Made by a program: the position numbers and the translations under genes
Notes under the pieces: model-generated
The model's database searches: none
Told to the model about the DNA's origin: nothing
What the model saw: the letters and a program-made list of their open reading frames with translations, nothing else
Part shown: one piece after another, positions 33,801 through 45,730 of the stretch
Position numbering within the stretch: position 1 is the stretch's first letter
Layout of the letters: every line of letters starts with the position of its first letter
Origin: Hydrangea macrophylla
Lineage: Eukaryota; Streptophyta; Magnoliopsida; Cornales; Hydrangeaceae
Direction: 5' to 3'
Assembly (NCBI GenBank): GCA_033977485.1
Contig: CM066991.1
Span: forward strand, 126,375,999 to 126,439,998
Length of the DNA stretch: 64,000 nucleotides

Positions 33801-36800
33801 GACTATAATAACAACAAATGGAGAACCATTACGCAAACAAATGGGGAGACTAAGTTTCATGTAGTCCCCAATGACACCCCACCCTCACCCCCCAAAAAAA
33901 CGCATACACATGCACACTTACTTTTTAAAATTTCACATATTGTTATTCTATATTTACCATGATACTTGTCCGCAGCTCTCTCAGCAAATGGGTATCCTCG
34001 GCCTTTCTCGGTGACCACATGGATCAGGACAGGACCTGTTGTTTTGGTGCTCTTAACCTCTTTGAGAATAGCAACAAGATCAAATATGTTATGACCATCA
34101 ACGGGGCCAATATAGTAGAGTCCGAGTTCTTCAAACAGAGATGATCCAGAACCACTGATCATCCCACGAGCATATTCATCTACTTTTGCCGCGATTCCAT
34201 GCATAGGCCCACCAATTTGTTTGGTAACTCCCTGCAAAAATCTCAATCCCAAAAAACGATTTAAAACAGTTTTCAATATCAAAGTTAATTTCTCTTAGTC
34301 TCTGTTTGGTTCATGGATTTGAAGATAAATAAAAGAAAACGCTTTTCCTTGTTTGGTTAGTAAGGAAAACACGAAGAAATATAAGAAGGAAAAGACAATA
34401 GGGAGAAAAACAATTAATATTTTGAATTTTTTTTGGTCAATTCGCTTCCCCTTGTCTTGAGTCTCTATTATATTTTAAAAATTGTTTATTCCTTATGTTA
34501 TTCATGCATGGAGGAAACAAAGAAAAACTCAAGGAAAATTGATTCGTTCTCGTTTTCCTCTCTTTTTTCTTTTCTTTCTCTAAATCCACAAACCAAACAT
34601 AGCATTACTCTAGTGAAGTACTACTAACCTTGGCAACTTCTCTTAATTCTCTGAGAGGCCTATTTGACTGCAACCTACTCAGAGCACTGCTCAAAGCTCC
34701 TACTGGAGGTATGGGCCCGTCCAAACTAGCAGTGGGCAAAGAGACCTGTTTGTTATCGTTAAGAATAACAATCATGTCGGAGTCCAAGTACCCGGCATTG
34801 TTCATCGCTTCATAAGCTTGACCAGCTGTCATTGCCCCGTCACCTATAACGGCAATTACATTGTTCTTCCGTCCCTTTAAATCCCTCCCAACTGCCATCC
34901 CTGTCCACCCAATCACCCACGAAGTAAAATTAATCTTGGGCGCTAAATTTTCAATCTTCAATCAAAAATTGATAAATAAGAAAGATGGTACACTAATTTT
35001 ACTGCAATGATTAATGTTATAACTGTATCAGGGTATATCTGTCAATCCATAAGGTTAATAGTTACAAACTTATAGAAGCTTTGAATGTTTTATTTTTTTA
35101 GCAAAGCCCTTAAAACTAAGTGATGAGTATGCACGACCATGTTTGTCGAATATCGTGTTTAATCTGCTTTTGTGTATTTGTAACATCATAGGAAATCTTT
35201 GTATGGAAAAATTTATTAATTTTTATCACTGTTAGTAAACATACTTTCTGAGCCCGTTAAGGAGACAGAGAGACCATAACGGCCAATACATCTGCCAATT
35301 TGACACACTCAGCAATTATTATTAAGTTAAGAGATACCTTTACATATGAAATTTGTTGCTATTCAAAAATATAGGACATGGATAGCAAATTAACGAATCC
35401 TAAAAAGTGGTCTCTAATTAACAATAGATGAGCAGCATAATTCTAGCCACTTTTCCCAAAAAGTGGTCTCTAATTAAGGAATCCTGTTTGCTTCAACTCC
35501 GAGAAGTCAAAAATAGGTAAGAAAAAAGCATCAATCTTTTACCCTAGTAGGATCTGGAATATTTGCTTATGCATAGACAGCTTACAATTTATCATGGTCT
35601 GAAGATAAGCGATGACTTTATATGATTCAAACATAAAGCAAGTTTACTCTTATCGGGTACTAATTTCATCTCATCTCATCTCATCTCGTATCTCGAATAC
35701 AGCATAAAAGAGAATTACCCAATCCTGCTGAAATACTAGTAGAACTATGACCAGTGCCGAAACAATCATATTCACTCTCGGAGCGCTTAGTGAATCCCGC
35801 TAATCCATTTGTCTGTCTCATTGTGTGCATTTTGTCTCTTCTCCCCGTCAAAATTTTGTGTGGGTAAGACTGCAAATTTTCAATTAATTACGACAAAATT
35901 ATGAACAACTCTGCTCTTAAGTATTCTATTTTTGCTAATTGAATAAATTAGAATTATAGGTTAGATTGTGGACCTGATGACCAACATCCCAAACTATCTT
36001 ATCTTTAGGAGCATTGAAAACATAATGGAGAGCCACTGTGAGCTCAACAACACCAAGGCTCGAACCGAGGTGACCCCCGGTCTTGGAAACATTGAAGATC
36101 ACATCGGAACGTACTTCATCGGCCAGTTGTTTCACTTCCTGCATAAATAGTTAAAGTTAAACCATAGGCTCTATTTACAGATATATATATATATATATAT
36201 ATGTATCAACATTTCATCATGTTATTAACTATATATATGTGACATAAAAATTAAAAATTAAAAAGTAATCCATCTACTAGGTAAAATTAATTACCTTAAT
36301 AGAAAGATTTTTCATGTGAATTGGATAGTTGATAGTATCCAAGAGAGGAGTGGGTGGTCTTTGTGAATGATACTCCCCTGTCTCTGACGAAGATGCCCAA
36401 ATCCCTCCATGCCTTTTCTTGACCTGTACACCAAATCAGTATATACCAACAACAAAAAAAAAAAAAAAAAAAAACTGTTTCTTTCAAAAATTCCAATATT
36501 AATTATATTATACTTTATAATTAACTAACTAGTATGCAGATAGATAACCCACATCCCACATGCATACGTGTATATACATGTTTGGATTCTTCCTCAATAG
36601 GAACTTATCAACAACAGAAAAAAAAAAAAAAAAGAGAGATTCAATCTCAATAAAGTAAAGGACAAAATGACAGAAACCCAGTTCACAGAATTGGTGCAGC
36701 AAAAAATTAAACGAGTTGGGTTTCGTTTAATTATGTAAATCATACTGAAATTGCAAACCTGGTTGAGCTTCTGTTGAGATATACCCTGCAGATCTGTTCC

Positions 36801-36893
36801 TCTGAACAAATGAGAGAGAAGACTGTGTTTCTGAGGATCTGAGGCCCCTGCCCGGATACAAGTCCCAGGGAATGAGAATGTACAGAGAGCCAT
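30868..36893 (-). CDS. DXS: 1-deoxy-D-xylulose-5-phosphate synthase, plastid precursor (10 exons)
   Basis: Thiamine-diphosphate enzyme joining pyruvate and glyceraldehyde 3-phosphate, the first step of the plastid MEP pathway to isoprenoids. Coding exons 1 to 10 (minus strand): 36759-36893, 36295-36423, 35974-36138, 35719-35869, 34629-34900, 33958-34231, 33290-33597, 32408-32689, 31453-31737, 30868-31017. They join in frame to 2,151 bp, 716 residues plus stop, the usual length for plant DXS. All introns end in AG; all begin GT except intron 7, which begins GC. The start ATG (36891-36893) gives [10 protein letters not shown], followed by a basic, Ser/Thr-rich transit-peptide-like region. Family motifs: [22 protein letters not shown] (active-site His), ThDP motif GDGAMTAGQ...NDN in exon 5, [14 protein letters not shown] (catalytic Glu) in exon 7, [15 protein letters not shown] in exon 8, and LPDRYIDHG at the C-terminus. 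The sequence looks like the housekeeping DXS1 class, which is inference from memory. No coding lesion seen. Confidence 0.96.
31786..32068. mobile_element. Possible PIF/Harbinger-like MITE in DXS intron 8
   Basis: Begins TGGCCTGTTTGGGCATCC and ends near ACCGAACATGC. It is related to the next element, from which it is separated by a few bases. Target duplication unclear. Confidence 0.4.
32072..32351. mobile_element. 280-bp PIF/Harbinger-like MITE in DXS intron 8
   Basis: Begins GGACCTCGTTTGGGTGTCC, ends AACCAAACATGTTA, and is flanked by CTA on both sides (32069-32071 and 32352-32354). It shares the AAGTGATAACCRAACATG right end with its neighbour. Confidence 0.5.
32864..33256. mobile_element. 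393-bp PIF/Harbinger-like MITE in DXS intron 7
   Basis: Left end GGCTCTGATTGATTCATGGA and right end ATCCACACACCAAACGGATC are inverted repeats. CTA flanks both sides (32861-32863 and 33257-33259). An additional right-end-like sequence (AAATCCGCAAACCAAACAGA) at about 33160-33180 suggests an internal duplication. It lies in the GC-AG intron. Confidence 0.6.
34298..34604. mobile_element. 307-bp Tourist-like MITE in DXS intron 5
   Basis: Left end GTCTCTGTTTGGTTCATGGA, right end AAATCCACAAACCAAACATA, 3-bp duplication TTA at 34295-34297 and 34605-34607. Same family as 32864-33256, with matching internal blocks (AACGCTTTTC..TTGTTTGGTTA). Confidence 0.7.
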
Positions 36894-37016
36894 CACAGTT
36901 TTGTGGAACTGAGTATACAGAGAGATTGAGAAACAGAGCAATTGTGAGGACAGATTAAAAGGAGAAATTACAAAACCCAGAAATTTGGAACCAACTTCAG
37001 AGTTCAGGCTACTTCT

Positions 37017-37060
<44 letters not shown>
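37017..37060. repeat. (GA)n microsatellite in DXS 5' UTR
   Basis: Long uninterrupted GA run, reading CT on the DXS strand, about 125 bp before its ATG. CT-rich leaders are common in plant genes. Confidence 0.85.
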
Positions 37061-37064
<4 letters not shown>

Positions 37065-37162
37065 AGAGAATGTTAGAGAGAGGTGACCTGCCTTTTTACA
37101 CTTCAAGTGCCGGTCCTCTGGTGGCAGTGCCTCCGGTGAACTTCTTGTAATAAAGAAATGTG

Positions 37163-37164
<2 letters not shown>

Positions 37165-37203
<39 letters not shown>

Positions 37204-37245
37204 GTGTGTGTGTGTGTGTGTGTGTGGGAGAGAGAGAGAGAGAGA
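37165..37245. repeat. (GT)n and (GA)n microsatellite in DXS 5' UTR
   Basis: GT run interrupted by GAAGTG at 37200-37205, ending in a short GA run. On the DXS strand it reads AC repeats, encoding His-Thr stretches in an upstream open frame that is in phase with DXS. Confidence 0.85.
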
Positions 37246-37334
37246 AATCTGGATGAGCGAGAATGGGGTACCTGCACAATGAAAGACCCAAGTTGGTGCT
37301 GCCTAACCAGAGCAATTGCTGTGTTTTGGCGTCA

Positions 37335-37343
37335 GTATATATA
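37335..37343 (-). promoter_or_regulatory. Putative TATA box of DXS
   Basis: GTTATATATACTG on the minus strand, which would start transcription near 37305 and give a 5' UTR of about 410 bp containing both microsatellites. No transcript evidence is available here. Confidence 0.4.
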
Positions 37344-37528
37344 ACTGTCATAAATCCAAATGTTTCAAAGGTGGACATAGCTGGCAATTTCCTATTCATC
37401 CACGTCAGAAGAAATCACAAATGGGGATAATGTATGTCTCTTCCAAATCAAATCAAATTGGAAAAAAGATTGCTTTATTTCCATTCCATTTTGATTTCAC
37501 TCCTTGTATGCATCATAAAGAGTAAAGA

Positions 37529-37684
37529 TTGGGACACTAAAAAAGATACTACAATTTTTGGACATAATTTAAAAGAAGTGTTTATATTTTTTTTGTGATG
37601 TTATTGGACTTTACAATAACACAGAAGAAATAAACACATTTTTTTAATTGTGTCCCAAAAATTGTATTTTTGAGTGTGTCCTAA
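37529..37684. mobile_element. About 156-bp MITE upstream of DXS
   Basis: Inverted ends GGGACACTAAAAAAGATAC and GTGTGTCC with an inner pair ACAATTTTTGG/CCAAAAATTGTAT. It lies about 190 bp upstream of the putative DXS TATA box. Target duplication not clear. Confidence 0.5.
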
Positions 37685-38474
37685 GTGTTACCCCGTCATA
37701 AAATAAAATTGAGTTAAGCCCATATAAAATTTAAAAGAGAATTACATGTGGACCACCTATAAAGTTAAAAAAAACACACTTATGCGGTCTACTAGAGTGC
37801 TATAACTCAGTACACATGTCACGTTAGCGGCGGTTAATGACAGTGGTTATGAATCAAGGGTGAGACATGTGTAGCCGTGAGTGTCGTGCTACGTGTAGTT
37901 GTTGTCAAGACACCATTATTCCCAAATTATGGAGATAATGGGTGGTTTCTTAACTGCTATTCAGCGGTTATGGTGATTGTAATGTATAAAAAGGAAGAAC
38001 ATAAGAAGGGAAAAAAATGGTCCTGAAATCAACAACTCGATCTAAGAGCTTTACTATGTTTATTGTATTTTCCTTTATTTTTCAACATGTGTTCATGTTC
38101 TGGTAGTACATTTATTGTAATTCCACAATTAGAAGGCGTGATTACTACTTCTGATTGAACTCTACTTGTAAAAGATTTAATGGAAATCAAAATCTATTAC
38201 TTCTTTTACTAATTCAGGTGTTTCTCACATCGCAAGTCTTTAATCTTTGATTAAAGCATTTGAACCTATAAAAGATATTGTGGTCACCTGTCTCTTTACT
38301 CGTCTGATTCATCATTCTGTTCTAAGTTTTAAGAGGATGTTTGTCTAGCACGCTCATAATTTCACACTTATAGATTTCAGCCATACACTTATCCTCCCCT
38401 CTATAACACTAATGCTATTCTTCTCAAGAATCCCAAATTTATTTATCAAAAACTTTATTGGTACCACTAACTAA
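37685..38474. other. Intergenic, nothing recognised
   Basis: No open frame or repeat that I can support. Confidence 0.4.
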
Positions 38475-39171
38475 GGTGCTGTTTGGCGTAACTTCTCACA
38501 CAGAAGTCCATTTCCGAAATGGACTTCTGAAGATGGAATTTTCAAAATGGACTTTTTATTAAAGAAGAGTTTGTTTGGTGAATGAGTGTTTTTTAAATAA
38601 AAAGTGCATCTAAATGTGCAAATACGTTTGGTGGCTACTTTTTAAAAGTACAAACTTATACTTACTTATCAATATTACCCTTAATCATGAATTTAAAACT
38701 AAATGGATATAACATATTATAGTATATAATTTTAGACTGCAAAATAGTTAGCTAAAATAAATTAAAAAATTTATCCATAACTATCATGTCAAATGAAATT
38801 GGGCACCAAAAAAAAAAAAGAAAAAAAAACACTTTTAACTACAATGTTGGTTTAATGACTTATTTTCAGTAGGAATTGTAAAGCAATAGGGATTCGACTA
38901 GGCTACATAATTCATGTATGAGGTTTGGTTAAAGAGGGCATTAATTATAAAACTAGAGATAAAAGTGTAGTTCTGTGTATAAAGCTCCTGACTTATGGGG
39001 AAATGCAAAAATCACAGTTTTGAAAAGTCAGGATTTTGGACTTCTTGAAATGGGCATTCTGGAGATGCACTTCTTGTCAAGAAGTCCATTCTCAAATCTC
39101 ACCAAACGAATTTCAATTCTGTAAATGGACTTCTTCCAGAAGTCCATTCCTTTTGGTTTCCAAACACCCTC
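38475..39171. mobile_element. 697-bp PIF/Harbinger-like element
   Basis: Ends GGTGCTGTTTGG and CCAAACACCCTC are inverted. TAA is duplicated at 38472-38474 and 39172-39174. Subterminal regions carry repeated and inverted copies of AAGTCCATT and AATGGACTTCT. No transposase frame. Confidence 0.75.
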
Positions 39172-39236
39172 TAAAGCATTTGAAAACCAAATTTGAGAAA
39201 CATAACTTTAATCCTCTCTAATTAGTCGTGTTACCA

Positions 39237-39269
<33 letters not shown>

Positions 39270-39950
39270 TACATATACACATATGATGAAGTATTGAAAC
39301 TACAAATCCAGGGTCCCGTCATTAAAATGTGAGCATAAGTTGACAAGAAGTAAGCTAAGGATGTATTTGATAACCCAATTAAGTGCTGAAAATTTTAATT
39401 TGCAGCACTTATTTTTTTCAGTGCGCTTGATAATGTACCACTTAACTAAAAAGCCAGCTAAAACCCACTGAAAACTTTAAGTGAAAAAATTCTACTAAAT
39501 ACAATCACTAAATGCAAACATTTTAGTACTTGAAACACTATTTTCAGTACTGCAAATTTAATCGCTTAAAATTCACACTTAATTTTCAGTATTGTAAATT
39601 CAATCGCTTTTGTAAATAACTTTATTGTTTATCATTTTAATGAGATGGTATGTGATTTCCAAGTGTGGTTGAATTTGATCGACCACTATGTCATTCTACT
39701 ACAGGTGTTACAGGTTAACACAGTGGGATGGACTTTTTGTCAATTTAAAAATGCACACGTTTAGGGATTGTTTGGGAAAGTGCAAACCAAACTATGTGGT
39801 TTACCAGTGAATGAATTCTACAAATTTAAATATTTCTCTTTCGTGTACATGAGAGTCCCTTCTCAACCTAAAATCACGCCTAAAACTAGTACTTTATTAA
39901 ACTAACATGTGACAAAAAATAATTGTAAGACTAAACAAAATCATGTTTAG
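39172..39950. other. Intergenic with TA repeat
   Basis: (TA)n followed by (CA)n at 39239-39270. Repeated short motifs such as CAGTACTGCAAATT around 39355-39610 may be an old MITE. No gene seen. Confidence 0.4.
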
Positions 39951-40856
39951 TGTTATTCCTAATAGATAATCAATATAAATCATGAAACTGGAAACATAAA
40001 AAAAATTGTAATTAGATCAAACTCACAGTAATTGAGATTAACAGAAACAAAATTTGAGAAAGAATTCGAGCCCAGTGAATTGTTTCCTTAAGACGAATTT
40101 GCTTCATCTCGGTGCACAAGGTTGATGAACAATCGTCTTCCAAGATAGAACAGATTTCCAATTCTGTAGAAGATGCACTTCAATCTCCAGAATACAGTGA
40201 ACACAAACCAATATAATACTCAAACAATATATGATATGAATATGCAGTGAGAGAGAGAGAGAGAGAGAGAGAGGTTAATTTCTTAGTAATGAAATGAAAC
40301 TAAAGGAGAATATATAGATAGACTGGTGACTATATGAATCAACACATCCAAACAGAGCATTGCAACTGTTGAAAGTGGTGACTGTACGAAACAAGGCCTT
40401 ATTATTCTGGAAGGACATGGCTGTTTGAAAAAAAAAACTAGAGGAAAATTCAAATGAATTTTCTCCAAAAAGATTAGTTAATTTCAAAGAAGACCAAGCC
40501 CAGGACCACAGACCCACGGCCCGCGCGTGTGGGATAAATCTCACAGAGGCCTAGGTCATCCCCCTTAACAAAAGTGGGTACCCCAAAGGGGCATGCCCCT
40601 TAGGAGACTTCCTATGTGGGACAACCAAGGTTTCCCACATTTTCCTCCTTTACCAATGTTTCGCATGGGTCACTTTGGATGACAATTTCTCAATTATCCC
40701 TTATTGGATTTCAATATGTAAATATACGGCGTTCATCTCCTCACGGAGGAGAACGCATTCCAATGTAGTTCTGCCCCAAAGGATGTGTGGGACCCACTTT
40801 AAATTGGAGCCAAAGTTTACATAAAAGTAGTTATATGAAGTCCAATTTTCCAAACA
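39951..40856 (-). mobile_element. Solo LTR, 906 bp, copia 2-like
   Basis: Begins TGTTATTCC, ends TTCCAAACA, with the 5-bp duplication TTTAG at 39946-39950 and 40857-40861. It shares features with the copia 2 LTR in the same orientation: AGATCAAAC then TTCCTTAA, and GTTCATCTCCTCACGGAGGA near the right end. Strand is inferred from that match. A (GA)n run lies at 40249-40273. Confidence 0.82.
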
Positions 40857-40958
40857 TTTAGTACATTTCCAAACAAGCCCTTAGATATGCATTCACTACA
40901 TGTTATTATGGGGTCTAGTGGTACTGTGGTTATTTTGTATATGGTCAATGATATTATG

Positions 40959-41104
40959 AGTAGCTTCTCATATGAGAAAGCACTCTACCACGATTGGATG
41001 AAGAATAAATAATTATTTAATAATATTTTTACTTACCATCATAAGACCAAATTAATCTTCATATATTCAACGGTTAAAAGCTATTTTCTCACATGAGAAG
41101 CTGC
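40959..41104. mobile_element. Possible 146-bp MITE
   Basis: AGCTTCTCATATGAGAAAGC and GCTATTTTCTCACATGAGAA pair as inverted ends. No convincing target duplication. Confidence 0.3.
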
Positions 41105-41239
41105 TTTCAATATCTTCCCCTTTGTATATTACTGTAATTGCATCAAGTTCATGCTCTAACTGTCTTTTTAATCTAAAATTATTCTTGAACTAGTTTCCCC
41201 AATGTTTTAAATGCATTAATCTTGATATCTTTTTAGGGG

Positions 41240-43360
41240 TGTCACGACTCATCCCGCTATGGGCGGAAATAGGACACGTGGCACGCCACCGAGACTCGTC
41301 CAATTCATTCTATAACTCTAGCAGCGGAAAATAAACTAAAATAAACTCTTTAAAACAAAGTTCATTTTGGAAGAAAAAAAAAATATTGAACTATGAGTCC
41401 GTAAAATCCGTATCAATTGGAAAAGTTAATTATATTTCAAATTAACCATAAAAGTTTTATTAGGGACCCCAAAGGCACCCTAGAAGCAAAATAGAACATT
41501 TCAATATTTTCCGAAAAAGGTACTTCCTTTGTAAAAGTACTATTCACAAGCAGTCCACTTTTGCCTATTTTTAATTTTTTTGAAAACGTCGTAACCATGA
41601 CAAAACTCAACATACAAATTCTCAATCATTCTGAAACTTTACCAAAACGTATATAAACATATTAGACAACATGTCTAAGCTTTGAAAACATTAACGGAAC
41701 GAGTCAAAGACTTGTTTGTATCAAATCTCATAATCCACATAACGTAAAAGTGAAATACTAGAGTTTGACATTAAACAAAGATCCTAAGTTTGAATCCAAC
41801 CATACTTCTAACAGCATAGTCATTACAAAACTATTACAAGATTCAGGTACTAACTAATCTCAGTCCAAATACTATGAGTGTTCTGAGATTACAAAACATA
41901 GTTTCTCCTCCCGATTCATTTACAACATAAGGATGAACTGCAAAACTATATATGGGAGAAACTGGACTCGTGTTCTCCCACGGCCTCACTCCTCGCGCTT
42001 CTTCTTTCCTTTGTTTCTTTCACCTGCAATGGAGTAAATCTCCACTGCTCAGTTATATGCTGAGTGCACAATTCTAAACATATGCTTATGATTCATGCAT
42101 TAAACATCTAAATCACATCAAATAGTCTCTAGGGAGAAAGACACGCATTCATCCGGTATATCGGCAAGCCCAAAGTCTATCAACCGCGATGCCAATGGCA
42201 AGCCCAGAGTCTATCAACCATTGCATCCAACTGCTCTGGCAGGGCCGGTTCCCAAACCAAGCAAGTAGTTGTCGCTACTATAACTCTCAAACATCGAGAG
42301 GCGTACCCCGATATGAATTTGTATCAAACTCCCCTTTGACCCACATAGACACATAACATACTCATATAATTGCATATACGTGCTTTCATAGCATTTTCAT
42401 GTGCATAATTAACGGGCCTACTTAATACATGAATTTCGCCCGGATCCAAAATATCAAGTCCGATAATTAAAACATGAAATTTTCCATAATTCATAGGCTT
42501 AGAATTCATACATCGTGCGATTTTCCTACAACTTTGAAGGATGAACTAAGGGACCAAATAAACGTCGGATCTTGAATATCAAGTGATTCCTACAAGTTTA
42601 TACGCGTTTTCCCCAAAATTCCAACATTAGGATTTTTATAAAAACTTAACCAAACATGGCCTAATAGATATCAAAACGTAGCCTTTACCTTGGAGAGTTC
42701 AAATATGAATTTTGGTTGAAAACAAACCGGCAGAAGTCCTTCGATTTGTGTCGGCAAGCTCTAAGCAATGAAATCCCCAAATCCCCTCTCTTGATTTAGA
42801 TTTAAACAATTTGATGAAATGAAATATCTTCACACTTTCTATATATAGGCAACACTTTCAAAAACTATGTTTACCTCCCAACGAGTTCTCAAAACTCCTA
42901 ATTAACTCACGAAACGTCGCAAACGTCCATTTTATTTCTTCATGAGTGAAAACTAAAATTTATAAAAGTTTCCGACTAAGTCTTGTTTGGGTCCAAAATC
43001 ACGTCCGAAAACTAAATTCATGGAATCTCTAGACAACCTACCTTTTATGCCACACATCACTCACGTTCTCACCACAGTGTTCACAATGATCTAAAATAGG
43101 ATCAAAACTACCAGAAATTTACTCTACACAGATAAATTTACTATTCACAAAAATCAGGTAAAGTCAAATAACATTTAAAATCACATAAATGTCATTTACT
43201 CATATCAATCCCTCATTGATTATCAAATCTCTGTGTACTCGATTGACACTCACCGTTGACCCACGTCAACCACATCCATAATTATTAATCAACATTAATA
43301 ATTCACAATAAATCAATTCTGTATTTTAAAATAAATAGATTTCCCAGGACGGGTGTGACA
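41240..43360. mobile_element. Solo LTR, 2,121 bp
   Basis: Begins TGTCACGACTCATCCC, ends GGACGGGTGTGACA, and is flanked by AGGGG at 41235-41239 and 43361-43365. No internal domain. The ends resemble those of the large element at 53043-64000 and the solo LTR at 21420. Confidence 0.87.
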
Positions 43361-44224
43361 AGGGGACATTACGAGGGTATATTTTATAATCCAATTAAAT
43401 GCTGCTAATACTATTTAACCAAAAAATTAATCAAAAATCTACTAAAAGCATTAAGTAAAAATGTATATCGAAAAGAAATCATCGAAAACAAACTATTTAA
43501 GTACCCCTTTTTTTGGTCCGAGTTATTTCAGTATTTGAAACATTTCTTTTAATATTACTAATTTAATAGTTTAAAATTTTCTCACTCAAGGGCTCCCTTC
43601 ATGTTGTCCTTCTTTGAAAGGGTTTTGTCTCTTTAAGAAAGATTTTTTGCCCTTCTCTTTTCTTTTCTTTTTTTATAGCTTGTCCCTCTCTTTTAGGGTT
43701 TTTGGGGTTTTTTTTTTTTTTTTTTGTGGTTGTTTCCATGTGCGATTTCCTTATTTTCCTTTTTGCTTGTGTTCAAATATGGCTACTCCTTTGGCCAGTT
43801 ACTACTTTAGTTTTTTAGATCTGGTATTCTGTTCATACAGATTTGGCGTTGTTTCTATCAGATGCGACATTCTTTTGTCAGATCGGGGGTTTTGGTGGGG
43901 TTTCTTCGCAAATTTGAAGAGTTTTATGGTAATCTTTTTTGTAGGTCTCTCTGGCAGCTTCATCTCTCAGTCGCTTAATATCGAGACGCCCCATAGTGTT
44001 TCATCTTTGAATCTGTAAGGTTTGCAGTTTTTGGCTAAGAAGTTTGTGTTCTCATTTTTTTTCTTGTGTAGTCTTACTTCTATAAACTTGCACTGGTTTT
44101 GTTTAGAATTTGTAATTAAAAAAAAAAAGCAATACTTTGTTTTTATTTTTTTTTCGGAGAGGAGGACAAATCCTCCAGCCTGTCCTCTACGACTTAAGGA
44201 TCAGTATCTATTTTCATTTTTATT
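43361..44224. other. Intergenic; T-rich open frame not supported as a gene
   Basis: A 134-codon plus-strand frame (43614-44018) is Phe-rich because the DNA is T-rich. It has no family resemblance, so I do not call it a gene. Confidence 0.4.
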
Positions 44225-44430
44225 GGAGTAGAACATGAGACAAGCCCCTGGCACGTGCACTGACTACACAACACACGCAACAGGTAAATCAGGGAGACAA
44301 ACTAATAGTAGGATCTGAACCCACACCAAGTTGGACATTGTCCATCTTGAGATCCATCTCTCTAACTAGCTTACACGACCCCTGGGGGATTTTCGAACCC
44401 TGACCTCCTTTATGGAGGCCAAAGTAAAGA
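44225..44430 (-). mobile_element. Possible tRNA-derived SINE fragment
   Basis: The minus strand contains a hairpin CCTCCATAAAGGAGG followed by AGGGTTCGAAAATCCCCC, an anticodon-arm plus B-box arrangement, around 44380-44415. A clear A-box, tail and target duplication were not found. Confidence 0.35.
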
Positions 44431-44668
44431 AAATTGACACAAATGAGCAACCAAAGTTGTTTGAAGAGCTTTAATGGTAACAAAAGTTATATCATAAAAG
44501 GCAGCATAGTAGCAGAAAAGAAGCCAAATGCCACCAACCATATCTTATCATTGACCAAATTCAATCTACTATTTCAAAACTGAAGTAGCCTTTACTTGAT
44601 TACATACAGTGTTTTTTTTTTTTCCATAAAATGATTTGGTTCACAACACAAACAGCACTTCTTTGTAA

Positions 44669-44839
44669 GAGTAATGCTACAGTCACACAGAGATGCTCAC
44701 AAAAAGATATGGGCATCCATGTGACATCCATGTGGTAGTAGAACCTGCCACATTTTAACTTTGCCACCTGGATGACACATGAGATATCATATCCTTTTGT
44801 AAACATCTCTTTATGACACTTTTGTGACTAACATTATTC
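44669..44839. mobile_element. 171-bp MITE (Mutator-like)
   Basis: Left end GAGTAATGCTACAGTCACAC and right end GACTAACATTATTC are inverted with mismatches. An imperfect 9-bp duplication TCTTTGTAA/CCTTTGCAA lies at 44660-44668 and 44840-44848. The GAGTAATGCT end is shared with the MITE at 428-610. Confidence 0.55.
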
Positions 44840-45633
44840 CCTTTGCAAACTTATCAGTTATCATGTTCCGAAACGACATCATTTTCACAGTATGATTTGG
44901 TTCCCATGTAAGCTATCTTATCTTATGCACTAGATAAAGAGTTGGAGTACTTTCTTTTCTTAGGGACGGTGCAATACCTTTTATGTGTCCAAACGCTGTC
45001 CATGTGAATCAACTAAATCGCGCAAATTAGGACATGCACTCAAGTCACATCAATTTTAATACATACAATATTAGAGTATTTTCATGTTTTGAAGAAAAGC
45101 AGTTTTTTTTTTTTTTTGAGGAAAAGAAAAGCAGTTTTCACAAGAGTCTATTTTAAGTTTTAACTTTAAGGATTAATAGTAATTTTTTTTTATTTATTTT
45201 AAGTATTGTACCCATTCAATAATCTGTCCTGGTCGTATTTGTTATGTTTATTTAGTCTACCTAAGTTGTTGACTCTTCAAGGATCTCACTACATTGAATG
45301 TCAAAGTGCAGCACTAAATTTTGGATCACTTGATAAGGGTGGATCTTATACACGTGTGAGGTACTAAAAGAAAATTCATCCAGTGCCAAATAAAAATATT
45401 AAAGAATAAAACATTTATATTATTTAAACTTTAGCCATTAGTTTGCAATTTTTTTCTGGGCTTTATTCAGTTCTTCTGTAAAAACTTTGGATAATTTAAT
45501 ATATAGTCCTAATATATGCATCTAACTAGAAATATGTCATTTTTTAAACCGAATCTAGAAATTAGTCACTTGCTTAATTTGAAGACTAAAATACCCCTAT
45601 ATCATTTTTATAGGAATGTATATATATGTATAA
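44840..45633. other. Intergenic, nothing recognised
   Basis: AT-rich with poly-T runs and no supported feature. Confidence 0.4.
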
Positions 45634-45730
45634 CTATATATGGTAACTGATTTATCATCATTTACTCCACAATTCATACATGTACATATATAAACTAATT
45701 TATATATGATAAATCAGTTACCATATATAG
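45634..45730. repeat. Perfect inverted repeat (24-bp arms)
   Basis: CTATATATGGTAACTGATTT... at 45634-45657 is exactly repeated in reverse complement at 45707-45730, with a 49-bp loop. It may be a short MITE or foldback; no target duplication was identified. Confidence 0.75.

Noticed and set aside
36594..37277. 227-codon minus-strand frame called as one protein
   Set aside because: It reads through DXS exon 1 into intron 1 and upstream through microsatellites. The real coding exon is 36759-36893; the upstream part is discussed as a finding only.
43614..44018. 134-codon plus-strand open frame
   Set aside because: Phe/Leu-rich translation of T-rich DNA with no family motif and no gene structure around it.
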